DNA of 64,000 nt. It comes from Bradyrhizobium sp. CCBAU 53338. Lineage in GTDB: Bacteria > Pseudomonadota > Alphaproteobacteria > Rhizobiales > Xanthobacteraceae. Made by a program: the position numbers and the translations under genes. Positions 1 to 7,909 of this stretch are shown here, piece by piece. How positions within the stretch are numbered: position 1 is the first letter of the stretch; every line of letters begins with the position of its first letter. The DNA lies in contig NZ_CP030048.1 in assembly GCF_015291665.1 (NCBI RefSeq), positions 1,426,001 through 1,490,000 of the forward strand. Direction: 5' to 3'. The notes below the pieces were generated by a model. It was not told where the DNA came from and did no database searches. It worked only from the letters and a program-made list of their open reading frames with translations.

Positions 1-229
1 CCAACCGGGCGGCGGCAAACAGCAGCGCGATCCATTCGACCCGGTTGACCAGCCAGACCGCGACGACGTCGCCCTTGCCGATCCCCTGCGCCGCAAGCCA
101 CGCCGTGGTCTGCCCGACCTTTCGCGAAAACTCCGCGCGCGAGACGGGCCTGCCGTCGAACACGAGAACGGGATCGGTGGGGCTCTCCGATCCAATCAGC
201 GATTGCAATGAAACATCGTCGGCGTGCAT
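1..229 (-). CDS. Acyl-CoA synthetase / AMP-dependent ligase, N-terminal part
   Basis: The reverse strand starts with ATG at 229 and reads open to the window edge (76 residues, starting MHADDVSLQSLIG). The stretch around DPVLVFDGRPVSRAEF, followed by TAWLAAQGIGKGDVVAVWL and NRVEWIALLFAAARL, is the usual opening of the ANL adenylating-enzyme fold: a 'dgr..sy.el' helix, then 'L...G+..GD.V' and 'N..e.....lA...'. These enzymes activate a carboxylic acid with ATP and load it onto CoA. The AMP-binding core lies outside the window, so the substrate cannot be judged. The gene points the same way as upp, whose start lies further upstream. Confidence 0.75.
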   Translation of the reverse strand, partial: MHADDVSLQSLIGSESPTDPVLVFDGRPVSRAEFSRKVGQTTAWLAAQGIGKGDVVAVWLVNRVEWIALLFAAARL

Positions 230-262
230 GGCAACCGGAGTAGCCGGATCGCGCAAACCTGT

Positions 263-898
263 CTACTTGGTGCCGAACATCCGGTCGCCGGCGTCGCCAA
301 GACCCGGCACGATGTAGCCGTGATCGTTGAGCCGCTCATCGATCGCGGCGGTCCAGATCGGCACATCGGGATGCTCGCTCTGAAACTGCGCGATGCCTTC
401 GGGCGCCGCCAAAAGGCAGACGAAGCGGATGTCGCGGGCGCCGCGGTCCTTGAGCAGGGAGGCGCCGGCGCAGGCTGAATTGCCGGTTGCCAGCATCGGG
501 TCCATCAGGATCACGGTACGGTCGGACAGGTCCTGCGGGGCCTTGAAGTAATATTCCACGGCCTGCAACGTCTCGGGGTCCCGGTAGAGCCCGATATGGG
601 CGATGCGGGCCGAAGGCATCAGCGCCAGCATGCCGTCGAGGAAGCCGACGCCGGCGCGCAGGATCGGCGCCAGCGTGAGCTTCTTGCCGGCAATCTTCGG
701 CGCCCGCATCGGCGAGATCGGCGTCTCGATCTCGACCAGCTCGAGCGGCAGATCGCGCGTCACCTCGTAGCCGAGCAGCATCCCGATCTCGTTCAGGATC
801 TCGCGAAAGCTCTTGGTCGAGCGGTCCTTCTCCCGCATCAGGGAAAGCTTGTGCTGGACCAGGGGGTGGGCGACGACGTTCACGCTGCTCATGCTCAT
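263..898 (-). CDS. upp: Uracil phosphoribosyltransferase
   Basis: This 211-residue protein has the normal length for Upp, the pyrimidine salvage enzyme that joins uracil to PRPP to give UMP in the cytosol. Recognisable family blocks are [22 protein letters not shown] near the N-terminus, the [16 protein letters not shown] stretch, the PRPP-binding loop [10 protein letters not shown] around residues 132-141, and the C-terminal uracil-binding region [19 protein letters not shown] at 898 was taken as start; an internal ATG four codons in is possible. The downstream acyl-CoA synthetase fragment begins 33 bp after the stop, so the two may be cotranscribed. The 170 bp upstream of upp hold no other gene that I can see. 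Confidence 0.96.
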   Translation of the reverse strand: MSMSSVNVVAHPLVQHKLSLMREKDRSTKSFREILNEIGMLLGYEVTRDLPLELVEIETPISPMRAPKIAGKKLTLAPILRAGVGFLDGMLALMPSARIAHIGLYRDPETLQAVEYYFKAPQDLSDRTVILMDPMLATGNSACAGASLLKDRGARDIRFVCLLAAPEGIAQFQSEHPDVPIWTAAIDERLNDHGYIVPGLGDAGDRMFGTK

Positions 899-1068
899 GC
901 AGCCGATCTAGCACGGTTCCGCAAAACTGCGCCAGATCGCCCGGACGTTTTCCGCAAGGGGCGGGCCGGCCTATCCAGGCATCGCAATCGCCGTGCGTGC
1001 CCGGTTGCTCGCCTCCTGGGCAGCGGTGATCAATTCGCGGTCGATCGCGCGGGAGCGATCGGGGAGAC

Positions 1069-1197
1069 CTAGACCCCGAGGCCGCGCGCGGCGAGCGTGA
1101 TCACGATCGTCAGGACCGCTCCCCAGATCAGGCTCAGCGTCATGGTCAGGATGGTCGTGGTGACCGCGTGCTCGAGATGTCCTTTGAGAAACGGCAT
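1069..1197 (-). CDS. Small single-span membrane protein, 42 residues
   Basis: The ATG at 1197 reads MPFLKGHLEHAVTTTILTMT and continues LSLIWGAVLTIVITLAARGL before TAG. It has a short amphipathic head and one clear membrane helix (about residues 13-37). I do not recognise a family. The stop of the next small gene upstream, at 1199, is only 2 bp away, and both belong to a run of four minus-strand genes (1874 to 1069), so this is probably an operon of small proteins. Coding status rests on this spacing and on the intact hydrophobic helix, not on homology. Confidence 0.5.
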   Translation of the reverse strand: MPFLKGHLEHAVTTTILTMTLSLIWGAVLTIVITLAARGLGV

Positions 1198-1198
1198 T

Positions 1199-1291
1199 CT
1201 AGCTGTCCGAAGTGGGTGCCGCCGTAAGCCGCACGCCGAGCAACAATGCGCCCATCAACGCCACCAGGATGGCAATCTTGAGCTCGATCAT
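1199..1291 (-). CDS. Small single-span membrane peptide, 30 residues
   Basis: The reading frame MIELKIAILVALMGALLLGV-RLTAAPTSDS is almost entirely one membrane helix followed by a short polar tail. It lies between the 116-residue gene ending at 1297 and the 42-residue gene starting at 1197, with gaps of 5 and 1 bp, which is typical of a translationally coupled operon. No family is recognised. A peptide of this size could be a regulatory membrane peptide or an unrecognised subunit; nothing in the sequence decides this. Confidence 0.45.
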   Translation of the reverse strand: MIELKIAILVALMGALLLGVRLTAAPTSDS

Positions 1292-1296
1292 GCCGA

Positions 1297-1644
1297 CTAC
1301 CTCGCGGCGAGGCGTGCCACGAGCCTCCTGGCCTGCGCTGCCAGACTGATCAGCGGATTGCCGCGGTTCTCGAGGTCGAGCTCGAAGGTCTCGGTGGGAA
1401 ACACCAGTGCGCAGCGCGCCGGCGCGCTCTGGCGGTTGGCGAAATCGACGGCCGATCTCTTGAACAGAAACAGGCCGCCGATGCGGCCGCGCGCCTCGCG
1501 CGCGACCCAGAGGCCAGCCGTGTTGCGGCCGATGAAGAAGGCGGGAATGGCGGCGCTGAGCACGTCGGGATCCAGCGGCTTGACCTCCGCAACAGGCCGC
1601 TGGCGGGGCTGGCGATGTGCGGCTTGAAGAGCAATCGCGGCCAT
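1297..1644 (-). CDS. Conserved-looking hypothetical protein, 115 residues
   Basis: The start ATG at 1644 (MAAIALQAAHRQPRQRP) was preferred over ATGs at 1674 and 1662 because GAGG sits about 9 bases before it. The protein contains AFFIGRNTAGLWVAREARG, then GGLFLFKRSAVDFANRQ and CALVFPTETFELDLENRGNP. This resembles small rhizobial proteins of unknown function that carry an 'igrn..GlwvareA.G..GGlF..+..A..FA' pattern. It has no membrane helix or signal peptide. It leads the run of three small genes ending at 1069 and is preceded by the membrane protein ending at 1683. Function unknown. Confidence 0.65.
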   Translation of the reverse strand: MAAIALQAAHRQPRQRPVAEVKPLDPDVLSAAIPAFFIGRNTAGLWVAREARGRIGGLFLFKRSAVDFANRQSAPARCALVFPTETFELDLENRGNPLISLAAQARRLVARLAAR

Positions 1645-1682
1645 GGCGGCATCCTCACACATTTGCAAGGTCATAACAGCGC

Positions 1683-1874
1683 TCAGGCGTGAAGGTGCCA
1701 GATATAGATCGCGGTCTTCAGCGCGATCAGGGCAGTCAGCACGCTGCCCATCGTGAGCACCGCAAGCATGCGCAAGGCGACGCGCTTGAGCCGGGCCTTG
1801 CGCTCCATGGAGATTCGGGCCGGGCGTTCGGCCCAGTTGAGGGATCGCTCAAAGCCCTGTGTCAGCATCGACAT
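1683..1874 (-). CDS. Small membrane protein, 63 residues
   Basis: ATG at 1874 follows an AAGGA ribosome-binding site. The protein has a basic N-terminal half (FERSLNWAERPARISMERKA then RLKRVALRML) and one membrane helix, AVLTMGSVLTALIALKTAIY, near the C-terminus. The arrangement suggests a positive-inside membrane anchor. I know of no family. It is the first gene of the minus-strand group 1874-1069, and about 100 bp upstream of it lies one of three copies of a 20-bp motif (1976-1995). Confidence 0.55.
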   Translation of the reverse strand: MSMLTQGFERSLNWAERPARISMERKARLKRVALRMLAVLTMGSVLTALIALKTAIYIWHLHA

Positions 1875-1975
1875 GTCGGAAGTCCTTATCCGCGGAGCGA
1901 CGAGACGGTCGCTCCAATCTGGCTTCCATGATGGGCATCGCGGCGTAGGATTGCGAGATGGGCGAGGCTGCTGTC

Positions 1976-1995
1976 ATATAGGAGCGCCATAAAGG
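1976..1995 (-). promoter_or_regulatory. Shared 20-bp upstream motif, copy A
   Basis: Read towards the downstream gene the site is CCTTTATGGCGCTCCTATAT. It lies 102 bp before the start of the 63-residue membrane protein. It differs from copy B only in the four central bases. It could be a promoter element or the site of an unknown regulator. Confidence 0.5.
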
Positions 1996-2079
1996 CGCGG
2001 TCCATGATTGAATCCGCGCCGGCCGCTTCAGCGCGCCGCGCGAGTTCGGCCGGGCATCGCCCACAAGCTCGCGATCAGC

Positions 2080-2547
2080 TCAGCCGATATTCTCGCAGGC
2101 CACCGGCTCATAGAGCGCATCCGGGGCAGGACGCACGCTGGGAACGCTCGGCCGCGAGGTTTCGACGGCCAGTGCCTGGACCTCCACGAACGCCGACAGC
2201 AGCGCGATCGCGAGGTCGCCGTGGCATCCCTCGACCGCGGCATCGAGCCAATCCGGCAGTTCGCGTTCACGCGACAGCGCGCAGTGCCATTCGCCTTCGT
2301 CATAGGCGATGCGGCGGACGTGCCACAGCGGCAGCTCGAGCTCCATCAATGCCAAGGCGGCATCGGTCCAGGCCTCTGCATCGATCAGCTGGGTCAGGCG
2401 GGCGGTGCGCTCGCTTTGACGGAGCGAGGGGATTCGCCGGCAGGCCTTGTCCATGATTTCGCGCATCAGCGGACCGGTCATGCCTTGCGCATTGCGCAGG
2501 CGGTCGCTGAGGGAGGGGGAATCGTAAGGTCGGAAAGCGACGGTCAT
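2080..2547 (-). CDS. Hypothetical protein, 155 residues
   Basis: The start at ATG 2547 gives MTVAFRPYDSPSLSDRLRNA; upstream in-frame sequence belongs to the repeat-rich intergenic DNA and is not credible as protein. The protein is mostly helical and acidic, with AWTDAALALMELELPLWHVR, then RIAYDEGEWHCALSRERELP and DWLDAAVEGCHGDLAIALLS. This resembles uncharacterised rhizobial proteins; I cannot name a family. It has no membrane segment. Copy B of the shared motif lies 94 bp upstream of its start, at nearly the same distance as copy A from its own gene. Confidence 0.65.
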   Translation of the reverse strand: MTVAFRPYDSPSLSDRLRNAQGMTGPLMREIMDKACRRIPSLRQSERTARLTQLIDAEAWTDAALALMELELPLWHVRRIAYDEGEWHCALSRERELPDWLDAAVEGCHGDLAIALLSAFVEVQALAVETSRPSVPSVRPAPDALYEPVACENIG

Positions 2548-2640
2548 GTCAGGCCTCCTGGAAGTGGCGTCGGTCAGTCGGCCGGCCTCTTCAGGATGGC
2601 GGGAGGGGCATTGGAAAACGAGATGGAGCGAGGCTGGGAG

Positions 2641-2660
2641 ATATAGGAATTTCATAAAGG
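2641..2660 (-). promoter_or_regulatory. Shared 20-bp upstream motif, copy B
   Basis: In the direction of the downstream gene (2080-2547) the site reads CCTTTATGAAATTCCTATAT. It matches copy A at 16 of 20 positions and copy C at 17 of 20. Confidence 0.5.
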
Positions 2661-2702
2661 TGGGATTCGGTGAGGAGCACGATCCTGTTGCCAACCCCTC
2701 CG

Positions 2703-2832
2703 CCGTCATCCCCGCGAAGGCGGGATCCATAACCCCCGGGGGACGTTGCGGAGTGAAATCGATGACCGCGAGTCATCGCCAAACTCCTCCCTGGGGTTAT
2801 GGATCCCGGATCTGCGCTTCGCTTGTCCGGGA
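2703..2832. repeat. Dispersed-type inverted repeat
   Basis: GGGATCCATAACCCC (from about 2722) returns in inverted form as GGGGTTATGGATCCC (about 2793-2807), flanked by GTCATCCCCGCGAAGGCGGG on the left and CTGCGCTTCGCTTGTCCGGG on the right. These flanks are typical of the intergenic palindromic elements scattered through Bradyrhizobium genomes. The DNA between the arms shows no gene. Confidence 0.7.
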
Positions 2833-2884
2833 GTACAGCGGGGGTGGGCGCGCCGACTTGTTTCGATCGCACCTGCCGCCCGGC

Positions 2885-2904
2885 CCTTTATGAGATTCCT
2901 ATAA
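2885..2904 (+). promoter_or_regulatory. Shared 20-bp upstream motif, copy C
   Basis: The plus strand reads CCTTTATGAGATTCCTATAA. It points towards the kdp operon, whose first small ORF starts at 3072, 168 bp downstream. It is in the same sense relative to its downstream gene as copies A and B. Confidence 0.45.
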
Positions 2905-3071
2905 CTTCGCCAGAACCCTCGTCTCGAAAACATATGCTCGTGGTGTCACTTCAGCACAGTCAAGAGTCCCGTCTGGCTAACGGAAATGCGTCGGGTTTCG
3001 CTTTTCGTCGATGCCGCCGGGTCCACGAGAAAGAGTTGCCCCCGGCATAGGGACGCAACGAGGAGCATCCC

Positions 3072-3155
3072 ATGATGGACATTCTCATGCTGGCGCTGGC
3101 TGCGGCGTTCTTCGCGCTGGCGATTGGCTACACTTACGCCTGCGAGCGGTTGTGA
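3072..3155 (+). CDS. 27-residue membrane peptide ahead of kdpF
   Basis: The frame MMDILMLALAAAFFALAIGY-TYACERL is preceded by GAGGAG at a good distance and ends 11 bp before the kdpF start. It is a single membrane helix with a short charged tail, much like KdpF in size and topology but not in sequence. It may be a second KdpF-like stabilising peptide of the K+-ATPase, or a leader peptide. The strong ribosome-binding site and the operon position are the evidence that it is translated. Confidence 0.55.
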   Translation: MMDILMLALAAAFFALAIGYTYACERL

Positions 3156-3166
3156 AGGAGCGCACC

Positions 3167-3256
3167 ATGATCTTCGACTATGCGCTCGCCGGTGCCGTCT
3201 CGTTCGGCCTCCTGATCTACCTCACCTATGCGTTGCTGCGGCCAGAACGATTCTGA
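3167..3256 (+). CDS. kdpF: K+-transporting ATPase subunit KdpF
   Basis: This 29-residue peptide, MIFDYALAGAVSFGLLIYLT-YALLRPERF, has the typical KdpF pattern: one membrane helix ending in a 'LL+PE+F' tail. KdpF stabilises the KdpFABC complex in the inner membrane. AAGGAG lies just before the ATG. It is the second frame of the kdp operon, 10 bases after the 27-residue ORF. Confidence 0.9.
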   Translation: MIFDYALAGAVSFGLLIYLTYALLRPERF

Positions 3257-3259
3257 GCC

Positions 3260-3364
3260 GTGCTGCTGCTTGTCGAACTGCTGCTGGCGGACGTTGCGCT
3301 CGTCGGCTGCCTGCTTGTGGTGCTGCTGCCGCTGTTGCGCCGGACACCGAGCCTGAAGGGTTGA
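3260..3364 (+). CDS. Possible 34-residue membrane peptide between kdpF and kdpA
   Basis: A GTG at 3260, 3 bases after the kdpF stop, opens a frame of 34 codons that is mostly leucine and valine ([20 protein letters not shown], then a basic tail LRRTPSLKG) and stops 4 bases before kdpA. It is one plausible membrane helix. I see no convincing ribosome-binding site of its own; translation would have to be coupled to kdpF. It could equally be a chance frame filling the spacer. Confidence 0.3.
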   Translation: MLLLVELLLADVALVGCLLVVLLPLLRRTPSLKG

Positions 3365-3368
3365 TTCC

Positions 3369-5072
3369 ATGACCATGATCGGTTGGCTCCAGATCATTCT
3401 CTATTGTGCGATCATCGTCGCGCTCGCCAAGCCGCTCGGCTGGTACATGACGCGCGTGTTCAATGGCGAAAAGACGTTCCTCTCGCCGGTGCTGCGTCCC
3501 ATCGAGGCCGGCATCTACTGGATCTCAGGCGTCGACGAGAAGCGCGAGCAGCATTGGCTGACCTATACGGTTTCCATGCTGTTGTTCCATGTCGGCGGCT
3601 TCCTCATCATCTACGGCGTGATGCGCTTGCAGGCGCTGCTGCCTTTCAATCCGGCCGGGCAGGTCGCTGTGGCGGAAGATCTCTCATTCAACACCGCGAT
3701 CTCCTTCATCACGAACACCAACTGGCAGAATTACGGTGGTGAAAGCACGCTGTCTTATCTGGTGCAGATGGTCGGCCTGACACATCAGAATTTCCTGTCG
3801 GCGGCGACGGGCATTGCGCTTGCCGTTGCACTGATCCGCGGCTTCGCGCGGGCGTCGGTGCGCACGGTCGGAAATTTCTGGGTGGACGTCACCCGATGCA
3901 CGCTCTACGTGCTGCTGCCGATCTGTGTCGTCTACACGCTGTTCCTGGTCTCGCAAGGCATGCCGCAGACGCTCGGAGACTATGTCGAGGCCACCACGCT
4001 CGAGGGCGCCAAGCAGACCATCGCGGTCGGCCCCGTCGCCTCGCAAGTCGCGATCAAGATGCTGGGCACCAATGGCGGTGGCTTCTTCAATGCCAACGCC
4101 GCGCACCCCTTCGAGAATCCGACCGCGCTGTCGAACTTCGTACAGATGCTGTCGATCTTCGCGCTGGGTGCGGCGCTGACCAACGTGTTCGGCCGCATGG
4201 TCGGTAACCAGCGCCAGGGCTGGGCGATCCTGGCCGTGATGGGCGTGCTGTTCGTCGCCGGCGTGGCCGTCACCTACTGGGCGGAAGCGAACGGGACCTC
4301 GACGCTCCAGGCGCTCGGCCTCGCCGGCGGCAACATGGAGGGCAAGGAAGTCCGCTTCGGCATCGTCGCGTCCTCATTGTTCGCCGTGATCACCACGGCC
4401 GCCTCCTGCGGTGCGGTCAACGCCATGCATGACAGCTTTACCGCGCTCGGCGGCATGATCCCGCTGATCAACATCGAACTCGGCGAGATCGTCGTCGGCG
4501 GCGTCGGCGCGGGCATGTACGGCATGCTGCTGTTCGTCATTCTCGCGATCTTCGTGGCCGGCCTGATGGTCGGCCGCACCCCCGAATATGTCGGCAAGAA
4601 GATCGAGGCGCGCGAGGTGAAGATGGCGATGCTGGCGATCCTGGTGCTGCCGCTGATGATCCTCGGCTGGACCGCCGTCGGCGTGGTCTATGCGCCGGCC
4701 GTCGCCTCCATGGCCAATGCCGGCCCGCACGGTTTCACCGAGGTGCTCTATGCCTATACATCGGCGACCGGCAACAACGGCTCGGCCTTCGCAGGCCTCA
4801 CCGGCAACACCTTCTTCTACAACCTCACACTTGCGAGCGCGATGTTCGTCGGCCGCTTCTTCATGATCGTTCCGGCGATGGCGATCGCGGGCTCGCTTGC
4901 CGCCAAGAAATCAATCCCGCCGTCAACGGGCACGTTCCCGACCACCGGCGGGCTGTTCGTCGGTCTCGTCGTCGGCGTGATCCTGATCATTGGCGGCCTC
5001 ACCTTCTTCCCGGCACTCGCGCTCGGCCCGATCGTCGAGCATCTCGCGATGAACGCCGGTACCGTCTTCTGA
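3369..5072 (+). CDS. kdpA: K+-transporting ATPase subunit A (potassium channel subunit)
   Basis: The 567-residue polytopic protein is the K+-selective subunit of the KdpFABC pump, related to SKT channels. Four selectivity-loop regions are visible in order: [11 protein letters not shown] (about residues 116-126), [19 protein letters not shown] (about 234-252), the [14 protein letters not shown] region, and [17 protein letters not shown]. The length is normal. The stop overlaps an ATG that begins a possible longer form of kdpB. KdpA conducts K+ in the membrane while KdpB supplies ATP hydrolysis. Confidence 0.98.
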   Translation: MTMIGWLQIILYCAIIVALAKPLGWYMTRVFNGEKTFLSPVLRPIEAGIYWISGVDEKREQHWLTYTVSMLLFHVGGFLIIYGVMRLQALLPFNPAGQVAVAEDLSFNTAISFITNTNWQNYGGESTLSYLVQMVGLTHQNFLSAATGIALAVALIRGFARASVRTVGNFWVDVTRCTLYVLLPICVVYTLFLVSQGMPQTLGDYVEATTLEGAKQTIAVGPVASQVAIKMLGTNGGGFFNANAAHPFENPTALSNFVQMLSIFALGAALTNVFGRMVGNQRQGWAILAVMGVLFVAGVAVTYWAEANGTSTLQALGLAGGNMEGKEVRFGIVASSLFAVITTAASCGAVNAMHDSFTALGGMIPLINIELGEIVVGGVGAGMYGMLLFVILAIFVAGLMVGRTPEYVGKKIEAREVKMAMLAILVLPLMILGWTAVGVVYAPAVASMANAGPHGFTEVLYAYTSATGNNGSAFAGLTGNTFFYNLTLASAMFVGRFFMIVPAMAIAGSLAAKKSIPPSTGTFPTTGGLFVGLVVGVILIIGGLTFFPALALGPIVEHLAMNAGTVF

Positions 5073-5089
5073 TGTCTGGAGTGACCTCC

Positions 5090-7204
5090 ATGGAAACCAT
5101 GAAATTGCAAAAGCGCGCGTCCGTCTCGGCGATGCTCGACCCCAAGATCGTCGTGCCCGCGATCCGCGCGTCCGTCACCAAGCTCGATCCGCGGCTCATG
5201 ATCAAGAACCCCGTGATGTTCGTGGTCGAGATCGTGGCTGCTCTCACCACGGTGATTTTCCTGCGCGACCTCGTCACGGGTGGGGCCAATCTCGGCTTCA
5301 CTTTCCAGATCATCCTCTGGCTCTGGTTCACCGTGTTGTTCGCCAACTTCGCCGAAGCGGTGGCCGAGGGCCGTGGCAAGGCGCAGGCGGACTCGCTGCG
5401 CAAGACCCGCACTGAAAGCCAGGCCAAGCTTCTGACCGGCACCGGCCGGGATTTCAAGCTCGTGCCCGGCACGAGCCTGAAGGTTGGCGACATCGTGCTG
5501 GTCGAGGCCGGGGATACCATTCCGTCCGACGGCGAGGTGATCGAGGGCGTTGCTTCCGTCAACGAAGCCGCCATCACGGGTGAATCCGCACCCGTGATCC
5601 GCGAATCCGGCGGCGACCGCTCGGCGGTGACCGGCGGCACCCAGGTGCTGTCCGACTGGATCCGCGTTCGCATCACGGCTGCGCAGGGCTCGACCTTCAT
5701 CGACCGCATGATCAGGCTGGTCGAGGGCGCTGAGCGGGCGAAGACGCCGAACGAGATCGCGCTCAACATCCTGCTCGCCGGCCTCACCATCATCTTCGTG
5801 TTCGCCACCGTCACCATTCCGAGCTACGCGGCCTATGCCGGCGGTTCGATCTCGGTGATCGTTCTGGTCGCGCTGTTCGTGACGCTCATTCCGACCACCA
5901 TCGGCGCGCTGCTGTCGGCGATCGGCATCGCCGGCATGGATCGCCTGGTGCGCTTCAACGTGCTGGCGATGTCCGGCCGCGCGGTCGAAGCCGCCGGCGA
6001 CGTCGATACGCTGCTGCTCGACAAGACCGGCACCATCACGCTCGGCAACCGCCAGGCGACGGCGTTCCGCCCCGTTCGCGGTGTGACCGAGCAGGAGCTG
6101 GCGGACGCCGCTCAGCTCGCCTCGCTTGCCGACGAAACCCCGGAAGGACGGTCCATCGTCGTGCTCGCGAAGGAAAAATACGGCATCCGCGGCCGCGACA
6201 TGGGAGAATTGGGCGCGACGTTCGTTCCGTTCACGGCGCAGACCCGCATGAGCGGCGTCGATGCCGGCGGGTCATCCGTGCGCAAGGGTGCGGTCGATGC
6301 CATCCTGAACTACATCGGCGGCGGTGCCGCGCAGGCGGTCGCCACGGGAAACGCCGTACGCGCTATTCAACCCTCACCGAATTCCGACATGGCGCGGGAG
6401 ATTCAGGCAATTTCCGATGAGATCGCCAAGGCCGGCGGCACGCCGCTGGCGGTCGCCAAAGACGGCAGGCTGCTCGGCGTCATCCAGCTCAAGGACATCG
6501 TCAAGGGCGGCATCCGCGAGCGCTTTGCCGAACTGCGTCGCATGGGCATCCGCACCGTCATGATCACCGGCGACAATCCGATGACTGCGGCTGCGATCGC
6601 AGCGGAAGCCGGTGTCGATGACTTCCTGGCGCAGGCAACGCCCGAGGACAAGCTGAAGCTGATCCGTGACGAGCAGGCCAAGGGCAAGCTGGTGGCGATG
6701 TGCGGCGACGGCACGAACGACGCGCCGGCGCTCGCGCAGGCCGATGTCGGCGTCGCCATGAACACCGGCACCCAGGCCGCCCGCGAGGCCGGCAACATGG
6801 TCGACCTCGACTCCAACCCGACCAAGCTGATCGAGGTGGTCGAGATCGGGAAGCAGCTGTTGATGACGCGCGGCGCGCTGACGACGTTCTCGATCGCCAA
6901 CGACGTCGCAAAATACTTTGCGATCATCCCGGCGATGTTCCTGGCGTTCTACCCGCAGCTGAACGTGCTCAACGTCATGAACCTGTCGAGCCCACAGAGC
7001 GCTATTCTGTCGGCGATCATCTTCAACGCGCTCATCATCGTCGGCTTGATCCCGCTGGCGCTGAAGGGCGTTGCCTATCGTGCGGTGGGTGCAGGGGCGC
7101 TGCTTCGGCGTAACCTCTTGATCTACGGCCTTGGCGGTATCGTCATTCCCTTCATCGGCATCAAGGCGATTGACCTCGTTGTTGTTGCCTTGCACCTGGC
7201 CTAA
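5090..7204 (+). CDS. kdpB: K+-transporting P-type ATPase subunit B
   Basis: P-type ATPase of about 704 residues that powers K+ uptake by Kdp. It has the TGES actuator loop ([12 protein letters not shown]), the phosphorylation motif DKTGTIT, the nucleotide-domain KGA signature, and the hinge motif [19 protein letters not shown], followed by C-terminal membrane helices. ATG 5090 ([10 protein letters not shown]) was chosen because GGAG lies 8 bases before it; an ATG at 5072 overlapping the kdpA stop would add six residues. All catalytic residues are intact. It sits between kdpA and kdpC in the canonical order. Confidence 0.97.
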   Translation: METMKLQKRASVSAMLDPKIVVPAIRASVTKLDPRLMIKNPVMFVVEIVAALTTVIFLRDLVTGGANLGFTFQIILWLWFTVLFANFAEAVAEGRGKAQADSLRKTRTESQAKLLTGTGRDFKLVPGTSLKVGDIVLVEAGDTIPSDGEVIEGVASVNEAAITGESAPVIRESGGDRSAVTGGTQVLSDWIRVRITAAQGSTFIDRMIRLVEGAERAKTPNEIALNILLAGLTIIFVFATVTIPSYAAYAGGSISVIVLVALFVTLIPTTIGALLSAIGIAGMDRLVRFNVLAMSGRAVEAAGDVDTLLLDKTGTITLGNRQATAFRPVRGVTEQELADAAQLASLADETPEGRSIVVLAKEKYGIRGRDMGELGATFVPFTAQTRMSGVDAGGSSVRKGAVDAILNYIGGGAAQAVATGNAVRAIQPSPNSDMAREIQAISDEIAKAGGTPLAVAKDGRLLGVIQLKDIVKGGIRERFAELRRMGIRTVMITGDNPMTAAAIAAEAGVDDFLAQATPEDKLKLIRDEQAKGKLVAMCGDGTNDAPALAQADVGVAMNTGTQAAREAGNMVDLDSNPTKLIEVVEIGKQLLMTRGALTTFSIANDVAKYFAIIPAMFLAFYPQLNVLNVMNLSSPQSAILSAIIFNALIIVGLIPLALKGVAYRAVGAGALLRRNLLIYGLGGIVIPFIGIKAIDLVVVALHLA

Positions 7205-7263
7205 CCGTCGTCGCGGGGGCGCAACGCGCGCCTCGCGTCGCGACGAAGAATTGGAGACCCAAC

Positions 7264-7869
7264 ATGCTCAGAGAAATCCGCCCCGCCATCGTCCTGTTGC
7301 TGGTGCTCACCGCCATCACGGGCCTGGCCTACCCGCTCGCCATGACCGGTATCGCCGGCGCGATCTTTCCCGCCAAGGCGCAAGGCAGCCTGATCGAGAA
7401 GGACGGCAAGGTGATCGGCTCTACCCTGATCGGCCAGGAGTTCAAGGACGACAAATATTTCCATGGCCGCCCCTCGGCGACGCTGGCGCCGGACCCCAAT
7501 GATTCGACCAAGACGGTGTCCGCTCCCTACAACGCCGCCAATTCCGGCGGCTCCAATCTCGGCCCGACCAGCAAGGCGCTGGCCGACCGGCTGAAGGAGG
7601 ATGTGGACAAGCTGAAGGCCGAAAATCCGAACGCCGCCGTGCCGGTGGATCTGGTCACGACCTCGGCGAGCGGTCTCGATCCCGACATTTCGCCCGAAGC
7701 GGCCGAATTCCAGGTGCCGCGCGTTGCCAAGGTGCGCAACATGTCGGAGGATTCGCTGAAGCAGCTCGTCGTCGCCAACACCCAGGGCCGCCTGCTCGGC
7801 GTGCTCGGCGAACCCAGGGTTAACGTTCTGGCGCTGAATCTCGCGCTGGATCGTGCCTCCGCGAAGTAG
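7264..7869 (+). CDS. kdpC: K+-transporting ATPase subunit C
   Basis: The 201-residue protein has one N-terminal membrane helix (about residues 7-30, [20 protein letters not shown]) followed by a soluble domain with the KdpC blocks [20 protein letters not shown], then [15 protein letters not shown] and [20 protein letters not shown]. The C-terminal [20 protein letters not shown] is also typical. KdpC is the inhibitory/assembly subunit of the pump on the periplasmic side. A 59-bp spacer from kdpB contains a GGAG site. The length is normal. Confidence 0.97.
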   Translation: MLREIRPAIVLLLVLTAITGLAYPLAMTGIAGAIFPAKAQGSLIEKDGKVIGSTLIGQEFKDDKYFHGRPSATLAPDPNDSTKTVSAPYNAANSGGSNLGPTSKALADRLKEDVDKLKAENPNAAVPVDLVTTSASGLDPDISPEAAEFQVPRVAKVRNMSEDSLKQLVVANTQGRLLGVLGEPRVNVLALNLALDRASAK

Positions 7870-7909
7870 CGCTCTAGGCTGGGGATTTCAGGGTGACTAT
7901 ATTGGCCTG

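Larger units (their letters stand above)
2548..3071. other. Gene-free 0.5-kb stretch with repeats and motif copies B and C
   Basis: This stretch separates the hypothetical gene at 2080-2547 from the kdp operon. It holds motif copies B and C and an inverted repeat. Short open frames here overlap the palindromes and have no ribosome-binding site, so I do not call them genes. The kdp promoter should lie in the right-hand part, but I cannot point to a KdpE site with confidence. Confidence 0.6.

Noticed and set aside
1849..2064. Minus-strand frame of 71 codons upstream of the 63-residue membrane protein
   Set aside because: It overlaps the real gene's start and the shared motif, and it has no ribosome-binding site.
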